Under the pieces are notes generated by a model. The model saw only the letters and a program-made list of their open reading frames with translations, did not search any database and was not told the origin of the DNA. Of a stretch of DNA of 64,000 bases, positions 8,222 to 16,218 are shown one piece after another. The stretch is from Alphaproteobacteria bacterium (GTDB lineage Bacteria; Pseudomonadota; Alphaproteobacteria; Micavibrionales; Micavibrionaceae), in NCBI GenBank assembly GCA_018000295.1, contig JAGNKE010000015.1, forward strand, positions 1 through 64,000, given 5' to 3'. Both the position numbers and the translations under genes were made by a program. The stretch's first letter is position 1, and every line of letters begins with the position of its first letter.

Positions 8222-9285
8222 ACCGAGTCTCCCCCGGCCTCGCGCCAGAGCAGCGCCCGGTCGGCATTCACCATATCGGCGACCAGATCGTCAAAATAAT
8301 ATTTCGGCAGCCAGTTAAGCTTATCCTGCGCCTTCCGCGCATTGCCGAGCAGATGATTGACATCCTTCGGCCGGAACAGCGAAGCATCCACAGAGACCAG
8401 CAGCCGCCCCGTGCGCTTTTCGCGCCCCGTCTCCTCGATCCCCGTCCCCTGCCAGACCACGCTGACCCCCGTCTGCGCGAAGGCGCGTTCGACGAACTCC
8501 CGCACGGAATAGGCCTGCCCCGTCGCCAGAACATAATCATCAGGCACAGGCTGCTGAAGCATCAGCCACATCCCCTCCACATAATCCCGCGCATGGCCCC
8601 AGTCGCGGATAGAATCCAGATTGCCGAGCTTCAAAACCTCCCGCGATCCGGCCTCGATGCAGGCCACCGCCTTGGTGATCTTGCGCGTGACGAAATCCTC
8701 CCCCCGCGCCGGACTTTCATGATTGAACAAAATGCCGTTGGAAACGTGCATCCCATAAGCCTCGCGGTACGTCCGCGCCAGCCAGAACGCCGCCAGCTTG
8801 GCCACGCCATAGGGGCTACAGGGCATGAAGGGCGTATTCTCGTCCTGCGGCGCGGGTGCGCTGCCGAACATCTCGGAGGACGACGCCTGATACATCCGCA
8901 CCGACTTTTCCATATCCAGCAACCGGATGGCTTCCAGCAGCGCCAGCGTCCCCTTGGTGTTGATATCCAGCGTCGCCGCCGGAGTCTTGAAACTCACGCC
9001 CACCTGCGACATGGCGGCAAGGTGATAGATTTCCTGCGGTCGAATCTCTTTCAACAACGCCGCGACGCTCTGCGCGTCCGTCACATCGCCCTGATGCAGC
9101 GTGAGCGCGGCATCGGTCAGGCCTAGAGCCTCCAGCCGCCGCAAACCGTCGGCGGGGTCCATATAGCTGTCCCACCGGACAAGCCCGTGAACTTTATAAC
9201 CTCTGCGGATCAGGAACTCAGCAAGATACCCCCCATCCTGCCCGGCGATACCGGTGATGAGGGCGGTCTTTTTGGAACCAAACAT
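8203..9285 (-). CDS. gmd: GDP-mannose 4,6-dehydratase
   Basis: The product is 360 aa from ATG 9285, which has GGGAG eight bases upstream; a longer reading adds a 24-residue unrelated tail. The NADP site is T-G-I-A-G-Q-D-G-G-Y-L near residue 11. The catalytic Tyr-Lys is in S-P-Y-G-V-A-K near residue 158, followed by N-H-E-S-P-A-R-G-E-D-F-V-T-R-K, the Gmd signature. Gmd converts GDP-D-mannose to GDP-4-keto-6-deoxy-D-mannose, the common precursor of GDP-fucose, GDP-rhamnose and GDP-perosamine. The fcl gene directly behind it points to fucose. It is the promoter-proximal gene of the operon. Confidence 0.95.
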   Translation of the reverse strand: MFGSKKTALITGIAGQDGGYLAEFLIRRGYKVHGLVRWDSYMDPADGLRRLEALGLTDAALTLHQGDVTDAQSVAALLKEIRPQEIYHLAAMSQVGVSFKTPAATLDINTKGTLALLEAIRLLDMEKSVRMYQASSSEMFGSAPAPQDENTPFMPCSPYGVAKLAAFWLARTYREAYGMHVSNGILFNHESPARGEDFVTRKITKAVACIEAGSREVLKLGNLDSIRDWGHARDYVEGMWLMLQQPVPDDYVLATGQAYSVREFVERAFAQTGVSVVWQGTGIEETGREKRTGRLLVSVDASLFRPKDVNHLLGNARKAQDKLNWLPKYYFDDLVADMVNADRALLWREAGGDSVWKMTG

Positions 9286-9396
9286 TGGCGTCTCCCACAC
9301 GAATATTTGCTGTGAAAACACAATGCATGATCCGTGCCAAAAGAGCAATGAAAACAAACAAGTTAGAAAAGAAAGTTGAGATGCTAAATTAGAAAT

Positions 9397-9903
9397 CTAT
9401 CTTTTAATTTTCTGCATAATCATATAACCGGCTGCCGCAGAGCCTAATCCAAACAACATCACAAAGAAAACACCCACGGCAACCTGATGACCATCCATAA
9501 CAATTTGAACACCGCCAGCGAGAAAAACCAGAAAGATCACCTCCGCCGCGACCAGAGTAGACAGATTATAAGACTGTATGACATTTCTACGAGCTTCGGC
9601 CACATTGAATATTTCATAAGACTGGCTCATTCCTTTTGTGGTTATGTGAACCCATATCACATACCAAGCAAAACTGATGGGACAGATAATCGCTAAAGGC
9701 ACCAAAGATCCTAAAAAAATGATATAGCTGGCTGCAATCGCGAACATAATGACCATGTTAGAAATCTTTATAACACGCCGCAGACGTTCATCTTCTGCGA
9801 CCGTTGGAACAACATAGCCCTTACCCATAGACCCCCAAGGGAAAAAAACCGTTTTTCCTTCGAAATCTTTTTTAAAAAGCCCGACATTATCAAATAGCCC
9901 CAT
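9397..9903 (-). CDS. Hypothetical membrane protein
   Basis: The product is 168 aa. After a soluble N-terminus of about 45 residues there are four probable membrane helices arranged as two hairpins (about residues 48-68, 70-88, 115-133 and 138-160), ending with a basic M-Q-K-I-K-R tail. The family is not recognised. Codon use is AT-richer than that of gmd next door. Directly upstream, on the same strand, lies what looks like the C-terminal remnant of a second copy (9904-9986). The AGGAGG about 16 bases before the ATG falls inside that remnant, so the ribosome binding site may derive from it. Confidence 0.6.
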   Translation of the reverse strand: MGLFDNVGLFKKDFEGKTVFFPWGSMGKGYVVPTVAEDERLRRVIKISNMVIMFAIAASYIIFLGSLVPLAIICPISFAWYVIWVHITTKGMSQSYEIFNVAEARRNVIQSYNLSTLVAAEVIFLVFLAGGVQIVMDGHQVAVGVFFVMLFGLGSAAAGYMIMQKIKR

Positions 9904-9986
9904 GGTGCGCTAGCCTGCCTCCTAATTTTTTGCACAATCATAATAGCAATCGCCGCCTTAAGGCTCAACAGCGCTATACCTCCCAC
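9904..9986 (-). pseudogene. C-terminal remnant of a paralogue of the 9397-9903 gene
   Basis: Read on the minus strand, this stretch encodes L-K-A-A-I-A-I-M-I-V-Q-K-I-R-R, which parallels the C-terminus of the downstream gene (A-A-A-G-Y-M-I-M-Q-K-I-K-R). The DNA is alike too, with ATTATGATTGTGCAAAAAATTA against ATATGATTATGCAGAAAATTA sharing most positions. The frame has no stop at the homologous point and reads into the next gene out of frame. Upstream it is cut off by the composite repeat that starts near 9990. It therefore looks like the tail of a tandem duplicate truncated by the repeat. The match is short, so chance similarity of two membrane helices remains possible. Confidence 0.45.
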
Positions 9987-10290
9987 TACTCACCCCGGCG
10001 AAGGCCGGGGTCCACGGTCAATCCTGAGCGCAATCGCAAACGAAACCGCCGCCCCCTTCGCGTCTTCGCGATTCAAATGCCGCGTTTCCATGGACCGCCT
10101 GTCATCGCCAAACCGCAAAGACGCAAAGCCTTCCGCGCTACCCTCTCTGGCATCCCCGCGCAAGTGGGGATCCACAAAATAACTACAGAGACAAACAGAG
10201 GAAGACAGAGACCATAAGCGCCATAATCTCTGTTTATCTCTGCGTTCTCTGTAGTTATAAAAAATGGATTCCCGCCTCCGCCGGAATGAC
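9987..10290. repeat. Composite repeat, copy A
   Basis: The block contains, in order, palindrome ACCCCGGC-GAAG-GCCGGGGT (9992-10011), TCCACGGTCAATCCTGAGCG, CGCGTCTTCGCGATTCAA (about 10059), a CGCAAAGACGCAAAGCCTTC stretch, palindrome ATCCCCGC-GCAA-GTGGGGAT (10152-10171), the CTCTGTTTATCTCTGCGTTC element, and ATTCCCGC-CTCC-GCCGGAAT (10268-10287). The same order, with losses, is found in copies at 11.24 and 12.47 kb. The block sits between a truncated gene remnant and the first of two paralogous membrane genes. Confidence 0.85.
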
Positions 10291-10323
10291 GAAGGCGTCA
10301 ACAGGCGCTATAATACGAGGGAA

Positions 10324-11208
10324 ATGAACCCGATAGAAAAAATCGACAGATCGCATCGCCAAAGCCTCGTGCTGCATGGCTTTTGCCTGATGCTGTTCTT
10401 CGTATTGTTTTACGTGAATTATAATTTGCCTGTGTTCGCACAAATTGTTGCACACTACACCTATGTTCCTGTAGAACTCGAAGACTCCAGCGCACCACTG
10501 CAATATGGAGAACTATCCTATTGTTGGAGCGAACCTTGGTATTGGCGCTGGTGGCAAAACACAGAATACTGTGGCCAAAAAATACCCACACACACCTATA
10601 AGGTTAGCGGTAGGGAATACACGTTAATATTCACGACCTACACGTTTGAGGCGCCTCACAGGCTCTCGAAGACTGCTTACTACTCTTTCATCAACCCAGC
10701 ATGGTCTGTGGCGGATAATCGGATACCGACAGGGAAAATCTGGACTGCCTTCGTTTATCAGACAATCGCCTTAATCGCATACGCTGCGATCCTCTTCATG
10801 GCTTCTTCTTTCGCTCTTGGCTGCAAATTTTCCGCCGTTGTTCAGAATATTTATCAATCAAGTAAAAAAATGAGCTTTGAAAATAGCGTCATACTCTCTG
10901 GATATAGCTCTGTTTGCGTATCAATGCTTTGTGTCTTGTCGTATCATTTAACCAAGACAAACTTTCCGGGCATCGAGGAAAGCTTTTTATTCAATATTCT
11001 GCCTTCTCTGGTTGGAATAATATTTTATGTAATTTACGCCCCCAAACCCTACCTGTTACTGGGACCGGCAATAGTCGCTTATCTTTTTTTCCTCACAGGT
11101 TACGCCCTATATCGGTGCCCCCTTGCACTAATAATACACTTAGCATTGGTCCTGATAGAGGAAGCAGTAAATAAAATCGGCAGATTGTTGAAAAAACCAA
11201 CCCTGTAA
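10324..11208 (+). CDS. Hypothetical membrane protein, paralogue 1
   Basis: The product is 294 aa from ATG 10324, which has GAGGG five bases upstream. It opens with a basic stretch and R-Q-S-L-V-L-H-G-F-C, then a membrane helix (about 20-42). An extracytoplasmic domain of about 110 residues follows, rich in Trp, Tyr and Cys (C-W-S-E-P-W-Y-W, four Cys), then N-P-A-W-S-V-A-D-N-R. At least four more helices make up the C-terminal half. It is clearly paralogous to the gene at 11508-12455, sharing the opening, S-E-P-W, and the V-A-D-N-R block. The family is not recognised. Both genes are bracketed by copies of the same repeat and are AT-richer than the surroundings. Confidence 0.65.
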   Translation: MNPIEKIDRSHRQSLVLHGFCLMLFFVLFYVNYNLPVFAQIVAHYTYVPVELEDSSAPLQYGELSYCWSEPWYWRWWQNTEYCGQKIPTHTYKVSGREYTLIFTTYTFEAPHRLSKTAYYSFINPAWSVADNRIPTGKIWTAFVYQTIALIAYAAILFMASSFALGCKFSAVVQNIYQSSKKMSFENSVILSGYSSVCVSMLCVLSYHLTKTNFPGIEESFLFNILPSLVGIIFYVIYAPKPYLLLGPAIVAYLFFLTGYALYRCPLALIIHLALVLIEEAVNKIGRLLKKPTL

Positions 11209-11234
11209 AATTCTCCAAGATCATAAGCCCTATG

Positions 11235-11480
11235 GTCGCCTCGCTCTCGTCACCCCGGCGTAGGCCGGGGTCCACGGACAATCCTGAGCGCCGCCGGAAA
11301 ACCCAAGCCCCGCCCCCTTCGCGTCTTCGCGATTCAAAGGCCATCCTCACAGGCCGCCCATCATCGCCAAGCCTCAAAGACACAAAGCCTTCCGCGCTAC
11401 CCTCTCTGGCATCCCCGCGCAAGCGGGGATCCAGTCAAAAAGCTTATGAGGATTCCGGCCTCCGCCGGAATGACAATGGC
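11235..11480. repeat. Composite repeat, copy B
   Basis: Same order of parts as copy A: ACCCCGGC-GTAG-GCCGGGGT (11252-11271), a TCCACGGACAATCCTGAGCG stretch, CGCGTCTTCGCGATTCAA (about 11320), CAAAGACACAAAGCCTTC, ATCCCCGC-GCAA-GCGGGGAT (11411-11430, perfect) and ATTCCGGC-CTCC-GCCGGAAT (11452-11471, perfect). It lacks the CTCTGTTTATCTCTG element present in copy A. It lies between the two paralogous membrane genes. Confidence 0.85.
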
Positions 11481-11507
11481 AAGGATTTTCGCTAGGATGG
11501 CAGCAAT

Positions 11508-12455
11508 ATGGGCATCATAAAAAAAATAGACAAAAACCATAGGCAAAGCCTCGTGCTGCATGGGTTTTGCTTGACGATATTTTTTCTTGCGGTTTTTATA
11601 AATAATAACCTTCCTATTTTCGCACAAATATTCGCACATTATACCTTCGTCCCCGTTGAATTGGAGAAATCCGATAAACCTTTGGAATGCACTTACAATC
11701 CAAATATTTTTTGCTTTAGCGAACCTTGGTGGTGGATGTATCAAAGAAATGTGGCGACAGAAGAATGCAAGCTGGAAATGCCCGAACACATATACAAAAG
11801 AGGCGACAAAAACTACATTTTGAAAATAAGTACCTTTACCTATGAATCTCCTTGCAAGCTGGAAAAGACAATATATGTATCGCCGATCTATTCCGAATGG
11901 GCGGTCGCTGACAACCGTCTGCCGGGCGAATTAACACTGCGGAAACTTCTCTATAATCTCGTGCTGCTAATGATCTGGGGCGGACTATATATAAGCTTGT
12001 CATGCCTTTTTTTATCCTGTCGGCCAAAGCAAATCTTAAGTATAATTCACACCGAAACTAAAAAAATGAACCTGATAAACAGCCTGATGCTGCCCTACTA
12101 TGCAATGTGTATACTGCAGATGTTCCAATATATGATTATGTATAGTTTCAACATTGAAAAATTTCCCTATTCCTATTATTTAGACTTAGGAGCCCCTGTC
12201 TTAGCGGCCATAGTAATTTATATGATTTACTCGCCTTTTAAATACATATTTTTAACCCCATTTATATATTTACTAATATATTTACTTATACATTTTGCAG
12301 TACCTCTTTTAGGTATTTACATTTTTGGAGACCTTTTCTTTTACGTCAACCACCCCCTTATTTCAGGATTTATATTTTTGATTTCACATTTTATAATTAT
12401 CTTAGCCCTCACAGCCTTTGCCCACTTAAAAAATCAAGAAAAACCTGCGCCATGA
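11508..12455 (+). CDS. Hypothetical membrane protein, paralogue 2
   Basis: The product is 315 aa from ATG 11508, with AGGATGG about eight bases upstream. Like paralogue 1 it begins I-D-K-N-H-R-Q-S-L-V-L-H-G-F-C, then has a membrane helix, an outside domain of about 110 residues with C-F-S-E-P-W-W-W and several Cys, then S-E-W-A-V-A-D-N-R, and several C-terminal helices (about 140-165, 185-205, 215-235, 235-265, 280-305). The C-terminal half is very AT-rich and strongly diverged from paralogue 1, while the first 45 residues are close. The conserved pair of aromatic/Cys domains suggests a sensing or binding function outside the membrane, but this is inference only. Confidence 0.65.
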   Translation: MGIIKKIDKNHRQSLVLHGFCLTIFFLAVFINNNLPIFAQIFAHYTFVPVELEKSDKPLECTYNPNIFCFSEPWWWMYQRNVATEECKLEMPEHIYKRGDKNYILKISTFTYESPCKLEKTIYVSPIYSEWAVADNRLPGELTLRKLLYNLVLLMIWGGLYISLSCLFLSCRPKQILSIIHTETKKMNLINSLMLPYYAMCILQMFQYMIMYSFNIEKFPYSYYLDLGAPVLAAIVIYMIYSPFKYIFLTPFIYLLIYLLIHFAVPLLGIYIFGDLFFYVNHPLISGFIFLISHFIIILALTAFAHLKNQEKPAP

Positions 12456-12469
12456 CCTTCTGCACCATC

Positions 12470-12735
12470 CTACGCTCGTCACCCCGGCGTAGGCCGGGGT
12501 CCACGGTCAATCCTGAGCGCCCTCCCAAACGAAACCACCGCCCCCTTCGCGTCTTCGCGATTCAAAGGCCATCTCACAGGCCGCCCATCATCGCCAAGCC
12601 TCCCGCCCCCCCTCTTCTAGCATCCCCGCTCAAGCGGGCATCCAGCCGGAATGACAAGAAAGCGCGGCCTTCGTCGTGATCGCCGTGATCGTTGTGTTTC
12701 AAAAAACTCTGCGCCCTCCGCGCCTCTGGGGTAAA
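12470..12735. repeat. Composite repeat, copy C (partly decayed)
   Basis: Parts present are ACCCCGGC-GTAG-GCCGGGGT (12481-12500), TCCACGGTCAATCCTGAGCG, CGCGTCTTCGCGATTCAA (about 12550), a decayed ATCCCCGC-like palindrome (about 12622-12643), CCGGAATGAC, and a GTGATCGTTGTGTTTCAAAA stretch that also occurs at the end of the block near 1.47-1.5 kb. The CGCAAAGACGCAAAG part is largely missing. No gene is supported here. Confidence 0.8.
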
Positions 12736-12736
12736 A

Positions 12737-13123
12737 TTAAAGCTTTTTCATATTCTCCCTGATCCATGCAGCGAACTCCTCCTCGCTCACGCTCCCGCCC
12801 GCCAGCCCCACGGTCATCAGAACACACGCCGCATCATCCACCGCCAGTTCAAACCCGTTGAGCAGCAGGAAGAGTTCCGTCACGACGAACGCCGTGCGCT
12901 TGTTCCCGTCCTGAAACGGATGGTTCCGCGCAATGCCGTATCCATACGAAGCCGCCAGCGCCGCGAGGTCAGGCGTGCCATAATTCAAAAGATTCTGCGG
13001 CCTTGCCAGAGCGGATTGAAGCAGTGAAAGGTCGCGCACCCCCGCCAGCCCGCCATGCTCGCCCACCTGCGCGTCATGCACGGCCAGCGCGACAGATTCC
13101 AGAATCCATGTAATCTCGCTCAT
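12737..13123 (-). CDS. doc: Doc-type (death-on-curing) Fic-fold toxin
   Basis: The product is 128 aa, the usual Doc length. The Fic/Doc motif H-P-F-Q-D-G-N-K-R-T-A-F lies near residues 66-77, preceded by R-D-L-S-L-L-Q-S-A-L-A-R-P, which is typical of Doc proteins. Doc toxins phosphorylate elongation factor Tu (using ATP in an inverted AMPylation-type reaction) and halt translation. The start overlaps the stop of the antitoxin gene by four bases, so expression is coupled. All motif residues are present, so the toxin appears intact. Confidence 0.9.
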   Translation of the reverse strand: MSEITWILESVALAVHDAQVGEHGGLAGVRDLSLLQSALARPQNLLNYGTPDLAALAASYGYGIARNHPFQDGNKRTAFVVTELFLLLNGFELAVDDAACVLMTVGLAGGSVSEEEFAAWIRENMKKL

Positions 13124-13341
13124 TTCGCCAGTTCGCGCAGCGCGTTCCGGCGCTTCTTCATGAGTTTACGCGCCGCGTCCATCTGCTCCGCAAAGGAGGG
13201 GTCATAGGGCGACAGGGTGACACCCTCGCTCGTTTCGCGCAGCCACAGCGCATCCCCCTTTTCGAGGTTGAGATGCGTCAGCACCTCCTTGGGCAAAACG
13301 ACGCCCAGCGAATTGCCGATCTTCGTGATTTTCAGTTCCAT
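13120..13341 (-). CDS. AbrB/MazE-type antitoxin
   Basis: The product is 73 aa. Residues 1-45 form an AbrB-like swapped-hairpin DNA-binding domain: K-I-T-K-I-G-N-S-L-G-V-V-L-P-K-E-V, then L-E-K-G-D. The C-terminal part is a basic helix (A-R-K-L-M-K-K-R-R) that would wrap the toxin. The gene lies directly upstream of doc. A perfect inverted repeat at 13364-13385, 22 bases before the start codon, is the likely autoregulatory site. Doc is classically paired with Phd; pairing with an AbrB-type antitoxin is a known variant. Confidence 0.88.
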   Translation of the reverse strand: MELKITKIGNSLGVVLPKEVLTHLNLEKGDALWLRETSEGVTLSPYDPSFAEQMDAARKLMKKRRNALRELAK

Positions 13342-13363
13342 GGCCGCGCCTTTCGGAAAAAGA

Positions 13364-13385
13364 TGTTATAACTCATGTTATAACA
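13364..13385. promoter_or_regulatory. Perfect inverted repeat, probable toxin-antitoxin operator
   Basis: TGTTATAAC-TCAT-GTTATAACA is a perfect palindrome with nine-base arms and a four-base spacer. It is placed 22 bases upstream of the antitoxin start codon, where an AbrB-type antitoxin or toxin-antitoxin complex would block the promoter. The AT-rich arms may also contain the -10 region. Confidence 0.7.
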
Positions 13386-13590
13386 AAAACGGCCTCCCGT
13401 CAAAACTGCCTCAAAATCTGCCATTTCCCGCTTTTTGCAAAACATCCCCAAACCCGCTATACTCAAACCATCAAGGGTGCGCTGCGCCTTTTTTCATTTG
13501 GGGAAAAACCCGAACCCGCGGAAAGCCGGAAACTTAGTCCGCTCCGCCCCGCGCTCAGAAAAATCAAACATTTAGCACTAAAAAACCGGA

Positions 13591-14577
13591 CTAACCGGAC
13601 TTAGTCTGAGTCGAACGCCCCATCCCCGCCGCCTTCGTGCGGAAATCCTTCCGCTTCTCCTTGTTCAGGAACGGCCACAGCAACTGGTGCGTGAATTTCG
13701 CGGGCATGAATTCGTTGATCCCGATATTCGCCGGCGGGCGGCGGTCCTTCGGGTTGATATAGGTGCCGAAAATCATATCCCACAGCACGATATTCTCCCC
13801 GTAATTGGTATTGCCCTCCGCCAGATCGCGGCTGTGATGCCAGCGGTGCAGCCCCGGCGTATTAAACACATACGAAAGCCAGCCAAACCGCATCTCAACG
13901 TTGCAATGCGTGAGCATCCCGATAAAGGCCGTCACGGCGGACATCCATTGTAGAACCTCCATCGGCGCGCCCAGCAGCGCGAGCGGGATCATCCCCATCA
14001 GCACACGGTAGAGACTATCCATGAAATGAAACCGCCCGGTATTGACGAACCACAGCCGCGTGACGCTGTGATGAACGGCATGGAACCGCCACAGGACGGG
14101 GATTTCATGCGCTGTTCGGTGCGACCAGTAGCACATGAATTCGGCAATCACGACCGCAAAGGCCACCTGAAAACCCATCGGCCAGCTCCGCGGCCACAAA
14201 TCCGGCCCGAAAATCCCGTACCCCTGCTCCGTGACGGGCCGGAACACCTCCGACAGACCGATCACCCCGGCAAAGACGAACAGCGTATGCACGGTCCCCT
14301 TGGTCGTCAGCGTATGCGCGATATCCGCCAGCGTCTGCCCGTCCGGCTCCAGCCATTCGCGCTCGTGCGGCATAAACCGCTCAAGGAAAAACAGGCTGAT
14401 AATCAGGAGGATGTAGGAAAAAATAAAACCCAGGATCGGAATCCCGAACGAAAAAGCGATGCCCGTCAAAGTCATACAAAGCGCGAACAGCCCCGGCCAC
14501 GCGATCCACGACAGCCAGTATTTCAGGGGGGATTCGATCTCAGTATCCGTAAGTACGGGTTGCGTTGTTTGCTCCAT
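13591..14577 (-). CDS. Fatty acid hydroxylase / sterol desaturase family protein
   Basis: The product is 328 aa with hydrophobic helices at about residues 20-65, 95-115 and 180-200. The di-iron histidine clusters of the family are present: H-R-T-A-H near residue 153, H-A-V-H-H near residue 166, and H-R-W-H-H near residue 245, with a further His in the G-R-F-H-F-M-D segment. These integral membrane oxygenases hydroxylate or desaturate lipids. The true substrate (sterol, hopanoid, fatty acid, carotenoid) cannot be told. It is followed, three bases downstream of the next start, by the sugar epimerase gene on the same strand, and may belong to a lipid or surface modification unit. Confidence 0.85.
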   Translation of the reverse strand: MEQTTQPVLTDTEIESPLKYWLSWIAWPGLFALCMTLTGIAFSFGIPILGFIFSYILLIISLFFLERFMPHEREWLEPDGQTLADIAHTLTTKGTVHTLFVFAGVIGLSEVFRPVTEQGYGIFGPDLWPRSWPMGFQVAFAVVIAEFMCYWSHRTAHEIPVLWRFHAVHHSVTRLWFVNTGRFHFMDSLYRVLMGMIPLALLGAPMEVLQWMSAVTAFIGMLTHCNVEMRFGWLSYVFNTPGLHRWHHSRDLAEGNTNYGENIVLWDMIFGTYINPKDRRPPANIGINEFMPAKFTHQLLWPFLNKEKRKDFRTKAAGMGRSTQTKSG

Positions 14578-14580
14578 CTC

Positions 14581-15633
14581 TCAAACCTTCGCGTTGATCT
14601 TCTTTTCTTCGGCAATTAAGCCGACCGTGTAATAATCCTTATACCATTCCATGAATGTTTTCATCCCCTCGCGCAGGGATGTCTTGGGCCGGAAGCCCAC
14701 AGCCGCCTCCAGCGAGTCCGTGTCGGCATACGTCGCGTAAACATCCCCCGGCTGCATGGGGAGAAAATTCTTTTTGGCTTTTATTCCAAGAGCATCCTCG
14801 ATGATCTGAAGCAAATCCATGAGATTTTCCGGCGAATGCGCGCCGATATTGTAGATACGATACGGATCGGCGCTCTGTGATGGATTGGGATTCATCGCGT
14901 CATATGAAGGATTTGCCTTGGGGATAAATTCCAGAACGCGCTCCATAGATTCAACGATGTCGTCGATATAGGTGAAGTCGCGCTTCATATCTCCGTTATT
15001 ATAAACGTCTATGGCCTTCCCCTCGACGATAGCCTTGGTGAATTTAAAATAAGCCATATCCGGCCGCCCCCACGGGCCGTAAACGGTAAAGAACCGCAGC
15101 CCCGTGCAAGGAATCCCGAACAGATGCGCGTAGCTGTGCGCCATCAGCTCCCCACCCTTCTTCGTCGCCGCATACAGGCTGACCGGATGATCGACACTAT
15201 CCGTCTCCGAAAACGGCAGCTTCCGGTTCGCGCCATAAACCGAGGATGACGACGCAAACACCAGATGCCGCACCCCGTGATGCCGGCAGCCCTCAAGAAC
15301 ATTCAGAAAGCCCGTCAGATTGCTGTCCAAGTAAGCTTTCGGATTGTCCAGAGAATACCGCACCCCCGCCTGCGCCGCGAGGTTCACAACGATCTCCGGC
15401 TTGAAATCAGCAAACAGCGCCGCCATGCCCTTCTCATCCGCAAGATCGAGTTTTTTGAAAGCAAAATTTTTGCAGCGCTCTAAAGCGCTTAGACGCCCTT
15501 GCTTAAGCGATACATCATAATAATCGTTCAGATTGTCGATCCCCAGAATCTCGGTCCCTCCGCTCGCGCACAAGCGCTTGACGAAATGATATCCGATGAA
15601 CCCCGCCGCGCCAGTAACAAGAATCCGCTTCAT
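14581..15633 (-). CDS. NAD-dependent epimerase, UDP-glucuronate 4-epimerase type
   Basis: The product is 350 aa. The Rossmann site is T-G-A-A-G-F-I-G near residue 7. D-N-L-N-D-Y-Y-D follows strand 2, the catalytic S-S-S-S-V-Y-G is near residue 125, and Y-A-A-T-K-K is near residue 150. F-F-T-V-Y-G-P-W-G-R-P-D-M-A and D-F-T-Y-I-D-D-I are characteristic of the CapI/LpsL group. This group interconverts UDP-glucuronate and UDP-galacturonate for lipopolysaccharide or capsule. It overlaps the upstream secreted-protein gene by four bases and precedes the fatty acid hydroxylase gene by three. Substrate is inferred from sequence type. Confidence 0.85.
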   Translation of the reverse strand: MKRILVTGAAGFIGYHFVKRLCASGGTEILGIDNLNDYYDVSLKQGRLSALERCKNFAFKKLDLADEKGMAALFADFKPEIVVNLAAQAGVRYSLDNPKAYLDSNLTGFLNVLEGCRHHGVRHLVFASSSSVYGANRKLPFSETDSVDHPVSLYAATKKGGELMAHSYAHLFGIPCTGLRFFTVYGPWGRPDMAYFKFTKAIVEGKAIDVYNNGDMKRDFTYIDDIVESMERVLEFIPKANPSYDAMNPNPSQSADPYRIYNIGAHSPENLMDLLQIIEDALGIKAKKNFLPMQPGDVYATYADTDSLEAAVGFRPKTSLREGMKTFMEWYKDYYTVGLIAEEKKINAKV

Positions 15634-16145
15634 GGCTTCGCCTCCTCTTTCGGCAGGGACGGAGGAATCGCCTTCTTATTCTGCTCCAGAATCTCCTTCG
15701 GCGGCGGCGGCAACGGCGACCCGTCCAGCTTCTGCTTGGCAGGATCGACCCGCAGAATCTCCGCGAACAGGATCTTCAACTGCTGCATGATCGAAAATTT
15801 TTCCATAAGAAAATCAGGCGAGTCGCAAGCATACTTCTTTTCGTCCAGCCGCATCTTGGCCGCCTTGAAGGATGTATCCTTCAGCGCCCCAAGCTCCTCG
15901 CGCCTTTTCGCCTCCGTCTCAGGGACAAAACGCTTAATCACCCCCTGCGAAAGCGCGCTGTCCTTTTGACAGAAAGCGTTATAGGCGTCGATCTGGGAGG
16001 AAAGCTTGACGGTCTCCTTCACGGTTTCGGCTTTTGGCGGATGAACGGGCTTGGCAGGTTTTTTCTCAGCACCGGAAGCCGCGCCGGAAACCCCGCAGAC
16101 GATAAAAGCTGAAAGAAGTAAAATGACGCGGAACCGGAAAACCAT
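15630..16145 (-). CDS. Hypothetical secreted protein
   Basis: The product is 171 aa. A classical signal peptide (residues 1-26, hydrophobic core I-L-L-L-S-A-F-I-V, cleavage after A-S-G-A) precedes a lysine/proline-rich linker (K-K-P-A-K-P-V-H-P-P-K) and a helical region with two Cys (about residues 60 and 105). The C-terminus is again rich in Pro and Lys. It overlaps the epimerase gene by four bases, indicating co-expression. The family is not recognised. A periplasmic location is likely. Confidence 0.65.
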   Translation of the reverse strand: MVFRFRVILLLSAFIVCGVSGAASGAEKKPAKPVHPPKAETVKETVKLSSQIDAYNAFCQKDSALSQGVIKRFVPETEAKRREELGALKDTSFKAAKMRLDEKKYACDSPDFLMEKFSIMQQLKILFAEILRVDPAKQKLDGSPLPPPPKEILEQNKKAIPPSLPKEEAKP

Positions 16146-16218
16146 TAAAAGCCTTTGTAATCTCTAGCTTACACCTGTTTTTATCACGAAACCCGCCCAT
16201 CGGAATAGCCGAAATCAT

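Noticed and set aside
1020-12735. Repeat blocks considered as a CRISPR array
   Set aside because: Copies are few, far apart, composite and separated by genes; no uniform repeat-spacer pattern and no cas genes.
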